This document shows positions 53,463-64,000 of a stretch of DNA of 64,000 nucleotides, one piece after another. A program made the position numbers and the translations under genes. Positions within the stretch are counted from its first letter, which is position 1, and every line of letters starts with the position of its first letter. The notes under the pieces were generated by a model that did not search any database, was not told the origin of the DNA, and saw only the letters and a list, made by a program, of their open reading frames with translations. Source of the stretch: Nitrospirota bacterium (GTDB lineage: Bacteria; Nitrospirota; Nitrospiria; Nitrospirales; Nitrospiraceae); the NCBI GenBank assembly GCA_018971525.1, contig JAGXAR010000006.1, positions 1 through 64,000 of the forward strand, read 5' to 3'.

Positions 53463-54809
53463 TTACATGGAGCGCAGAAGTTGCGCCAGCTGCCGGCGCC
53501 CTCCCGACCCTGCCATAACCTTGGCGATTTTCCTCGCCGAGAGAAACTGCTTAATCAACCGGTTCACCTCTTCCACCTTCGTCCCGCTTCCGCGGGCAAT
53601 CCGCTTTTTCCGGCTTCCATTGATCAGCGTATGATCGCGCCGCTCGCGAATCGTCATCGAGTCAATCATCGCCGTGACCCGTTTCATCTCTCGTTCGGGG
53701 ACCTGCCCTTCCATCGCCCCCTTGAGCTTCTGGCCGCCCGGCAGCATCCCTAAAATCTGGTCCAACGAGCCCAGACGACTGACCTGGCCCAGCTGAGCAC
53801 GGAAATCCTCCAGCGTGAAGGTATTGCTGGTCAGCCGCTTCTCCGCATCCTCCGTCTGCTCGAGCGTAAAAGTTTCTTGGGCCTTTTCGATCAGCGAAAG
53901 CACGTCGCCCATGCCGAGGATGCGCGAGGCCATCCGATCGGGATGAAACAACTCCAGCGCATCGAGCTTCTCGCCCACACCCAAAAACTTGATCGGCTTG
54001 CCGGTCACAGCCCGGATAGAGAGCACCGCCCCGCCCCGGGCATCGCCTTCAACCTTGGTCAGGATGACGCCGGTCAGTCCGACACGCTGATCGAACTGGC
54101 TCGCCATCGTGACCGCGTCTTGGCCCGTCATAGCATCTGCCACTAAGAGGATTTCGTGTGGGTGCACGGCTGCTCTCACCGCCACCAGTTCCCCCATCAA
54201 TTCATCATCAATGTGGAGACGCCCGCCGGTATCCAGCACAACAAGATCGTATCCCTGGTCTCGGCCCCGTTCCACACCGGCCTGGCAGATACGGACAACA
54301 TCTGCTTGGGCAGCTTGGACCTGATCGGCTCGATGCACGTCGATCTCTAGGTCGCGCCCCAGACTCGCCAACTGGTCGCCGGCTGCCGGACGACGAGGAT
54401 CCGCTGCAACGAGAAGAACACGTTTGCCCTGAGCCTTGAAATACCGCCCGAGCTTGCCGCAGGTCGTCGTCTTTCCAGCACCTTGGAGCCCCACCATCAT
54501 GACAACGGTAGGGGGATTCGAGGCCAGAGCCAAACCGGCTCGCTCGCGGCCCATCATCTCCCGTAGTTCGTCCCAGACAACCTTGACGACCTGATGCCCG
54601 GGGGTCAAACTCTGGAGGACCTCTTGTCCAACTGCCTTTGCACGAACCCGCTCGATGAAGTCCTTGACGATCTTGAAGTTGACGTCGGCTTCGAGGAGCG
54701 CGAGGCGAACTTCCTTCAAGGCTTCCGCGATGTTCTGTTCTGTGAGGACTCCAGAACCGCGCAGCTTTTTAAAAATTTTCTCGAATTTTTCGCTGAGAGC
54801 GTCCAGCAT
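53463..54809 (-). CDS. ffh: Signal recognition particle protein
   Basis: A 448-residue SRP GTPase: N domain (MLDALSEKFEKIFKKLRG), G domain with VGLQGAGKTTT and DTGGRLHIDDELM, and a methionine-rich M domain (about 300-440; LPGGQKLKGA, RIARGSGTKVEEVNRL). It binds signal sequences and brings ribosomes to the membrane. First gene of the ribosomal series. Confidence 0.95.
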   Translation of the reverse strand: MLDALSEKFEKIFKKLRGSGVLTEQNIAEALKEVRLALLEADVNFKIVKDFIERVRAKAVGQEVLQSLTPGHQVVKVVWDELREMMGRERAGLALASNPPTVVMMVGLQGAGKTTTCGKLGRYFKAQGKRVLLVAADPRRPAAGDQLASLGRDLEIDVHRADQVQAAQADVVRICQAGVERGRDQGYDLVVLDTGGRLHIDDELMGELVAVRAAVHPHEILLVADAMTGQDAVTMASQFDQRVGLTGVILTKVEGDARGGAVLSIRAVTGKPIKFLGVGEKLDALELFHPDRMASRILGMGDVLSLIEKAQETFTLEQTEDAEKRLTSNTFTLEDFRAQLGQVSRLGSLDQILGMLPGGQKLKGAMEGQVPEREMKRVTAMIDSMTIRERRDHTLINGSRKKRIARGSGTKVEEVNRLIKQFLSARKIAKVMAGSGGRRQLAQLLRSM

Positions 54810-54944
54810 AGCGCCACAAAGAAAAAGGCAATCGAAGCCTTAACCCCAGATCTCCGATCGCCTCGAAAATTCTAGCAAAAGAGCATCGGGGAGTCTAAAG
54901 GACGGGGCAGGATGAAGTCAAGGGAGAGGGGGGCGCACATTTTA

Positions 54945-54973
54945 TTGACATGTGGTAGGCCTTTCGCTATGGT
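54945..54973 (+). promoter_or_regulatory. Promoter of the DUF4321 gene
   Basis: TTGACA (54945-54950), 17-base spacer, TATGGT (54968-54973), about 48 bases before the GTG start. GAGGCGG lies about 4-10 bases before the start codon as a possible ribosome site. Confidence 0.55.
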
Positions 54974-55021
54974 CCACCCGTTGTCTTGTGAGACTACGCA
55001 GAGAGTTGTGAGGCGGTTGCT

Positions 55022-55282
55022 GTGAGGAAATCACCATGGGTTCTGCTCATTTTCGTCCTCATCGGTGGACTGTTGGGCGGAGTGCTGGGTGAAATCCTCC
55101 GGGTCATGGCCCCACAGGGAACTATTCAGACGGTCTTCGCCACCAATTTCACCCCCGGCATCAGCCCGCCGCTGACCATCGATCTGGTCCTCCTCAAACT
55201 CACCATTGGCTTCGCCCTAAAAATCAACCTCCTCAGCCTCCTCGGGATGTTCCTTGGGATCTATCTGTATAAGAACGTCTGA
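55022..55282 (+). CDS. DUF4321 small membrane protein
   Basis: An 86-residue protein starting at GTG (RKSPWVLLIFVLIGGLLGG), with two hydrophobic helices (about 6-28 and 60-82; GFALKINLLSLLGMFLG), matching the DUF4321 family. The function is unknown. It has its own promoter (54945-54973) and is alone on the plus strand between two minus-strand units. Confidence 0.78.
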   Translation: MRKSPWVLLIFVLIGGLLGGVLGEILRVMAPQGTIQTVFATNFTPGISPPLTIDLVLLKLTIGFALKINLLSLLGMFLGIYLYKNV

Positions 55283-55289
55283 CAGAATG

Positions 55290-57293
<2,004 letters not shown>

Positions 57294-57421
57294 GGACGAC
57301 CTTCCGTCCGTTATCTTACCATCGAGAACAGACCTGCGCACAGCGGAGCGCGCAGGCCGGACAGTGACAGGCCCACGAGACGCCACCGGGCCCTTCCGGG
57401 GTCCGATGGCATCGGGGTTTC

Positions 57422-58762
57422 TTAATATCGTGAGTGTCTGGACGCACCGACCGAAGCTCCCTGTCTATGAGCTGGTCCTCGATTCTCGCCCTCGCCGAAT
57501 CGTCGGCCGGATGGTTCCGCACTCCGGCGGGGCCGATGGCGAGAATCCTGTTGGTCGCTGACCGGCATAGGGGCTGGAGACGGGAGGGCGGCAAACACGG
57601 GAAGCGCAAGTTTCTTCGTCTCGATTTTTAACTGCCTCACCATTCGAAGATACTCTCGCTCTTCGGACTGAGACAGAATCAAGAAGGTCGCGCCTTCCTT
57701 CTCCGCTCGACCAGTGCGCCCCGTCCGATGGACGTACGAATTCGGATTGGTCGGCAATTCATAGTGAATCACCTGAGCCACATCCTGAATATCAAGACCT
57801 CTGGCTGCCACATCGGTCGCCACGAGCGAACGGAGGCGGCCGGCCCGAAAGGCGCCGAGCGTCCGTTCCCGTTGCGCTTGGCTGTGGTTCCCGGTCAACG
57901 AGCCGACTGAAGCCGGCTCTCCACCCAAATGGGCTGCCACGCGTCGCACCTTATACTTTTGGTCACAGAACACCATCGACCGTTCCCCACCCTTCATGGT
58001 CTGGAGCAAAGTATGCACGAGTTGCGTGCGTACCTGATCTCCCGACACGACATAGTAGGCATGCACGATCGTGGTCGGGCTGTTGATCCCCGGATCGACA
58101 GAGATGCGAGCGGGATCGCGCTGCATGCTCTGCGCGAGGGCCTGAATGTCCGCCGAAAATGTCGCGGAGAACAGCAGCGTCTGGCGCTCAGCCGGGAGGA
58201 GACGAATAATCCGTTGAATGTCCCGCAGGAACCCGCGGTCCAACATCTGATCGGCCTCATCCATCACGAGAAACGTCACTCCGCCCAACTTCAAGTGACC
58301 GGAACCGGCCAAGTCGAGCAACCGCCCTGGCGTACCGACCACCACCATCGGCGGTCGTTGCAGTGCACGATACTGGCGCTCGATCGGCGTCCCGCCGTAC
58401 ACCGACATGGAGGTCATGGACATCGGGGCGTACTTGCGTAGCTCCATTTCGATCTGGAGCGCCAATTCCCGCGTGGGCGCCAAGACTAAAAACTTTGGCC
58501 CGGAGGAATGGCTTGGTCCACCAGACCTGGCATAGGGGCCAGGCGCAGGCGCAGAGGCCTCCCGTCGCATAACCTGTTCGATAATCGGCAGCAAAAACGC
58601 CAGTGTTTTACCGCTCCCTGTTTTGGCTTGCGCCATAATATCCCGGCCTTCCAGCGCCACTGGAATGGCAGCCTGTTGCACCGGCGTGGGTGTTGTCAGG
58701 CCCGCCTGTATCAGGCGCTGGGCAAGGGACGGCTGTAGATTCATATCAGCAAACGTAGACAT
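57422..58762 (-). CDS. DEAD-box ATP-dependent RNA helicase
   Basis: About 446 residues from the ATG at 58762 ([18 protein letters not shown]), which has an AAGGAG site just upstream; the longer frame is unlike the family. It shows the Q-motif region, Walker [23 protein letters not shown] and [13 protein letters not shown]. The C-terminal tail is basic and glycine/arginine-rich. Probably a cold- or ribosome-linked helicase; it lies beside an RRM gene. Confidence 0.92.
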   Translation of the reverse strand: MSTFADMNLQPSLAQRLIQAGLTTPTPVQQAAIPVALEGRDIMAQAKTGSGKTLAFLLPIIEQVMRREASAPAPGPYARSGGPSHSSGPKFLVLAPTRELALQIEMELRKYAPMSMTSMSVYGGTPIERQYRALQRPPMVVVGTPGRLLDLAGSGHLKLGGVTFLVMDEADQMLDRGFLRDIQRIIRLLPAERQTLLFSATFSADIQALAQSMQRDPARISVDPGINSPTTIVHAYYVVSGDQVRTQLVHTLLQTMKGGERSMVFCDQKYKVRRVAAHLGGEPASVGSLTGNHSQAQRERTLGAFRAGRLRSLVATDVAARGLDIQDVAQVIHYELPTNPNSYVHRTGRTGRAEKEGATFLILSQSEEREYLRMVRQLKIETKKLALPVFAALPSPAPMPVSDQQDSRHRPRRSAEPSGRRFGEGENRGPAHRQGASVGASRHSRY

Positions 58763-58865
58763 AGAACTCCTTGTATGGGGCAAACTTCCTGGGACTGCAC
58801 GATCCGGCCTGGTCAGAGGGCCGAGAAACGCATCGAGTTGATGGGCAATTCTAGGAAGGAAATAG

Positions 58866-58890
58866 CGGGGCTGCCGGATAGGCAGCCCCG
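58866..58890 (-). terminator. GC-rich hairpin after the RRM gene
   Basis: CGGGGCTGCC and GGCAGCCCCG form a perfect 10-bp stem around a GGATA loop, just past the RRM stop and ahead of the helicase gene. On the minus strand it is followed by a pyrimidine-rich but not pure T stretch, so termination or attenuation is likely but not certain. Confidence 0.5.
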
Positions 58891-58913
58891 ACGTGTGAAA
58901 CACTTGTTACAGC

Positions 58914-59225
58914 TTAGTACCGGTCGCCACCGGACCCGCCGCGGCCGCCACGACCGCCACCACCACCGGAACGTGGCTCCTGGGGACGCGCTTCATTGAC
59001 GGTCAACGTGCGGCCGCCCAACTCAGTGCCGTTCAGTGCGGTGATCGCCGCCTGCGCTTCTGAATCCGAGGACATCTCCACGAATCCAAACCCGCGGGAC
59101 TGGCCAGTGAACTTATCTGTGATAATCCGGGATGATGTCACCGCCCCATGAACAGCAAACAAATCGCTCAACTGCTGCTCAGTTGTGGAATACGGCAAAC
59201 CCCCGACGTAGATCTTCGAACCCAT
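58914..59225 (-). CDS. RRM-domain RNA-binding protein
   Basis: A 103-residue protein from the ATG at 59225: one RRM with RNP2 KIYVGGLPY and RNP1 RGFGFVEM, then a glycine/arginine-rich tail (SGGGGGRGGRGGSGG). This is the bacterial/cyanobacterial-type Rbp, often cold-induced. A strong site AAAGGAGG precedes the ATG. A hairpin (58866-58890) lies after the stop. Confidence 0.92.
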   Translation of the reverse strand: MGSKIYVGGLPYSTTEQQLSDLFAVHGAVTSSRIITDKFTGQSRGFGFVEMSSDSEAQAAITALNGTELGGRTLTVNEARPQEPRSGGGGGRGGRGGSGGDRY

Positions 59226-59491
59226 TGGGTTCCTCCTTTGAGAATATGTGTTGTCTTGGACTCGAGAACAAAGTGAGGAAGGAGTGGGCCGAAGACGCAA
59301 AGACCATGGCGGCTCAAGGCTGGCTTCCGATCAAATTCCCGGGAAGAACCAAAACAACATCTGTCTTAGGCCTTGTCACTCTCTGTGATATCACCACCAG
59401 GCCTTTCGCGATGATATACGAGCGGTACTCTACTCCTCAGCCCCCTCAAATGCAAGCGACGAGGCAATCACGCTCGATGCGGTATTTCCAT

Positions 59492-60271
59492 CTAATAGGC
59501 AGCGGGGGCAGAAAGCGGACGCTGAGAAAAAAGCGGAATGGCGTGCAAGCTATCAAAATCCAGCACTGTTTGCCCCCGAATCAGGAGCCCAACTTGACCG
59601 ATCGCCAACGATTGATCCTCAACCGTCACGACGAGCTGCCCGTCAAAGAAGGTTTCGATAAAGTCCTTGCTGATGATGGTATTCCGCTGAATTCGCAGCG
59701 TATGCCAGGGGACCGACTTGGGCGTAATCGACGACCGCCCCAGTCTCGTCTCCTTTCCATCCACCACCCGGCTCACTTCCAGCGTCTTCGTTGCAAGATC
59801 AACCACTGCCGCATAGAAGTGCGTGGCATCCTTCACCCCAAACACCACGCCGCCCACTCCCGCCGCAGCGTCGACAGGAAATCGCATCCTGACCGATATA
59901 TCTGGATATTCATACTGAAACCCGTCGGCGACGATCAAACGGTAACAGGTCACAGCCTGGCACGATGAATTCCCCACCAGAATGTTGGACGCCGAGGGGG
60001 CGCCGGTGTCCGCCTTGATGGTCCAGTCCGCAGCAGGCCCCTCGCCAAATCCCAGCATCGAGAAGCCGCGAGGAGCCTCGCCGGACTTCTGCTGGTCGAA
60101 GGTCCAGCGGTTAAACAACCCCCCTTGGGCCTGACCTTTCAAGTTGGCTTCTTTTTCCGTCTGGCTCTCCGCCTGAATAGCTTCGGCTCCCTCGACACAG
60201 AAGCTCCCCTCACTGGCGGTCACGGCCAATGCGAGCCAAACGGAGACCATCCCGATACGCCTGTGCTTCAC
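59492..60271 (-). CDS. Secreted protein with DUF1080/concanavalin-like domain
   Basis: About 259 residues from a GTG at 60271, giving a signal peptide (RIGMVSVWLALAVTASEGSF); an ATG at 60250 is an alternative. The mature part resembles the DUF1080/laminin-G-like fold (NRWTFDQQKSGEAPRGF; VRMRFPVDAAAGVGGVVFG; IQRNTIISKDFIETFFDG). No active site is evident; it may bind carbohydrate. Unknown function. Confidence 0.6.
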   Translation of the reverse strand: MKHRRIGMVSVWLALAVTASEGSFCVEGAEAIQAESQTEKEANLKGQAQGGLFNRWTFDQQKSGEAPRGFSMLGFGEGPAADWTIKADTGAPSASNILVGNSSCQAVTCYRLIVADGFQYEYPDISVRMRFPVDAAAGVGGVVFGVKDATHFYAAVVDLATKTLEVSRVVDGKETRLGRSSITPKSVPWHTLRIQRNTIISKDFIETFFDGQLVVTVEDQSLAIGQVGLLIRGQTVLDFDSLHAIPLFSQRPLSAPAAY

Positions 60272-60314
60272 GCTTATGCCGCATTCTCTCACGTCTATCC
60301 TCTCAATCTTCTTC

Positions 60315-60566
60315 TTACTTCGGTGGCCGCTTCTTGATATCGAGAATGTCCTGCTGGAACCGGTCGCGCGCCGCCAAGATGGCCTTCCGCCGTTGCCAGC
60401 GGTCCCAGGTCCACCATCGAAGGCGATCCCGAAACGTGACGACCGGTGGCGGAGCGCTTCCACTAGGCGCATGTTGAAACTCATAGCCCTGGTGCGACTC
60501 GCGATTCTCGAAGAATCGGCGGTAGAGGTGATCGTACAATCCTTTGCCTGAGTCGCCTACGCCCAC
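60315..60566 (-). CDS. Small hypothetical protein
   Basis: A GTG at 60566 with AGGGAGG about 6 bases upstream gives an 83-residue protein (GDSGKGLYDHLYRRFFENR; RLRWWTWDRWQRR) that is basic and aromatic. A longer frame exists but would overlap the DUF255 gene. I do not recognise a family. Placed between the DUF255 gene and the secreted DUF1080-like gene, probably on the same transcript. Confidence 0.55.
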   Translation of the reverse strand: MGVGDSGKGLYDHLYRRFFENRESHQGYEFQHAPSGSAPPPVVTFRDRLRWWTWDRWQRRKAILAARDRFQQDILDIKKRPPK

Positions 60567-60576
60567 GACACCCTCC

Positions 60577-62637
<2,061 letters not shown>

Positions 62638-62662
62638 CGATTTTCTATCCTTGTGGACAGGC

Positions 62663-62692
62663 ATAGTACATTGGCCCGAAGCCGCTCTGCAA
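62663..62692 (-). promoter_or_regulatory. Promoter of the DUF255 gene
   Basis: Minus-strand TTGCAG (62687-62692), 18-base spacer, TACTAT (62663-62668). The RNA would start near 62656, just before the AAGGAT site of the ATG at 62637, which supports that start over the one at 62664. Confidence 0.5.
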
Positions 62693-62744
62693 CGGACCTC
62701 TCAGGCTATGTTATAGTTCTGCGGCACCTCAAAAGGCTCACCGC

Positions 62745-64000
62745 ATGAACGGCTCGACACGCAGCTTCTCTCCCTCCCTCGTTGTGGTCACTCTCATGGA
62801 AGTCCTCCTCCTTCTGCTCCCCCTGGGAACTCAGAGTTTCGCACAATCGGAAGAAGACCATCGTGCTGCATGGCTTCGAGCACTCGACAGCCTGTCAGGC
62901 GAACGCATGCTCACCAACGTGGCGACACTCAGCAGTCCTCCATTCAATGGACGCCAAACAGGAACAGCGGACGACACAAACTCAGCGAAGTGGATCGCGG
63001 AGCAATTTCTAGCTTCTGGCCTTTCACCGGCAAGCACCGGCGTTGATCCAGTCATTCCTGGCGGGCCGGACATTGGATACGCGACTGGATTTATGACCAA
63101 AGTAGTCACGGTGCCGAAAATTGCACCGAACCCCCTGCTCCGCATTTCAACAGGCAGTGACTCGCTGACCAAGCAACTCGGGATAGACTATCTCCCCACC
63201 CTTGATTCACCCTCCGCCGAAGTTCGCGGGCCGATTGTGTTTGTCGGCTATGGAATCGTAGACGCAACGCAGGGCATCGACGACTACGCCGGAGTCGATA
63301 CCACCAACGCCATTATCCTGTTTCTCCGGGGCAAACCCACGCACTACAAGGGAACGATCAGCCACGCAGACAAGGTGCGCCTCGCACGCCAGAAAGGCGC
63401 TCTCGGCTATCTCACGGCCACAGGACCAGTGCTCAGCTCCTATGAAGCGCGACGTGGCGTCACCGGAGAACCAAGTGCCTTTTATGGACTCGCCCCCCCT
63501 TCAGACACACTCCCGGGCGCCTGGATCAGCACCACTCTGGCCGAGCAGATCCTTGCCGCTCCCGATCATACGGAACCAAGTCGGCTGCACGAATTACAAG
63601 AGCAGCTGAATCGGTCTCCTGCCACACAATCGGTCGGCACTGGCCGTTATGGCTCTCTCGATTGGCAGACTCGCTCAGAGGAAGGCGTTCTCATGAATGT
63701 GCTCGCCTTCTTGCCCGGGAACGATCCGCAGAATACACATGAGATTCTCGTGATCGGCGCGCATCGTGACCACTTCGGACGACAAGCTGGCTTGCTCTTT
63801 CCCGGTGCCGACGATAACGCCTCCGGCACGGCAGTGATGTTGGAAGTCGCCCGCGCAATGGCCAAGGCAGGCGCAAGGGGCAAACGGACTGTCTTGTTTG
63901 TCTCATTCAGCGGAGAGGAACAGGGACTCGTCGGCTCCCGACTCTACCTAGAACGACCGGTCGCGCCGATCGGCTCGACCAAAGCCATGATCAATATCGA
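62745..64000 (+). CDS. M28-family metallopeptidase (partial, runs off window end)
   Basis: From the ATG at 62745, 418 codons run to the window end without a stop. Signal peptide at about 15-42 (VVVTLMEVLLLLLPLGTQSFA), a PA domain at about 130-250, and an M28 zinc site beginning GAHRDHFG, GADDNASG and FSGEEQGLVGSR, all expected ligands except those lying beyond the window. Likely a secreted aminopeptidase. RBS AAAAGG about 8 bases before the ATG. Confidence 0.84.
   Translation, partial: MNGSTRSFSPSLVVVTLMEVLLLLLPLGTQSFAQSEEDHRAAWLRALDSLSGERMLTNVATLSSPPFNGRQTGTADDTNSAKWIAEQFLASGLSPASTGVDPVIPGGPDIGYATGFMTKVVTVPKIAPNPLLRISTGSDSLTKQLGIDYLPTLDSPSAEVRGPIVFVGYGIVDATQGIDDYAGVDTTNAIILFLRGKPTHYKGTISHADKVRLARQKGALGYLTATGPVLSSYEARRGVTGEPSAFYGLAPPSDTLPGAWISTTLAEQILAAPDHTEPSRLHELQEQLNRSPATQSVGTGRYGSLDWQTRSEEGVLMNVLAFLPGNDPQNTHEILVIGAHRDHFGRQAGLLFPGADDNASGTAVMLEVARAMAKAGARGKRTVLFVSFSGEEQGLVGSRLYLERPVAPIGSTKAMINI

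Noticed and set aside
57294-57400. SOS box in front of uvrB
   Set aside because: I saw no convincing palindrome of the CTGT-N8-ACAG type; only a loose TAAGAT -10-like word.

Overview
The window is chromosomal DNA of a Gram-negative, lipid A-making bacterium, most likely Nitrospirota and probably Nitrospira. The reasons are a complete outer-membrane and lipid A gene set next to an actinobacterial-type 20S proteasome operon (mpa-dop-prcB-prcA-pafA), which is known from Nitrospira, together with codon and GC character that is even across the window. This assignment is an inference from gene content; no rRNA is present.

Layout. Positions 1-15 kb (all minus strand) hold a cell-surface glycan / LPS outer-core cluster. 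Its start carries a promoter-linked winged-helix regulator, a four-helix-bundle protein and a NusG/UpxY-like antiterminator, and it contains two methyltransferases, a WbqC protein and nine glycosyltransferases (four of family GT9, including WaaC and a WaaF fused to the heptose phosphatase GmhB). Positions 15-28.4 kb continue on the minus strand into lipid A and envelope assembly: lpxK, waaA, a frameshifted DUF374 acyltransferase, msbA, lpxB, a Gfo/Idh oxidoreductase, lpxI, lpxA, fabZ, two Skp/OmpH chaperones and bamA. lpxD is not here. Positions 28.9-35.9 kb (plus strand) carry galU (apparently leaderless), lon, thiL, a DUF2062 membrane protein, an HD phosphohydrolase and a small secreted protein.

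Positions 36-43.8 kb (minus) hold the proteasome operon, ending in an M23 peptidase translationally coupled to pafA. There is no room for a Pup/UBact gene between dop and prcB, where the order in other bacteria would put it. Upstream are thiS-thiG-thiE. Positions 45.6-54.8 kb hold a lone polymerase-beta-type HhH protein and the long minus-strand series ffh-rpsP-rimM-trmD-rplS-rnhB-yraN-ftsE-ftsX-envC-ctpA. The rest has DUF4321, uvrB, a DEAD-box helicase, an RRM RNA-binding protein, small hypotheticals, a DUF255 thioredoxin-like protein and a truncated M28 peptidase.

The least expected layer is repeat DNA. At least three kinds of palindromic or inverted-repeat elements sit at gene junctions: CTAG-ended elements with terminal inverted repeats (4 copies), low-complexity TTTGGTT-type hairpins (4 copies, two of them inside open reading frames), and other short-motif palindromes. 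In about eight cases the stop codon of the upstream gene lies in or next to the repeat. The TTTGGTT element appears to have made the WaaF-GmhB linker and a segment inserted in WaaA. No transposase, tRNA, rRNA or CRISPR array was seen.
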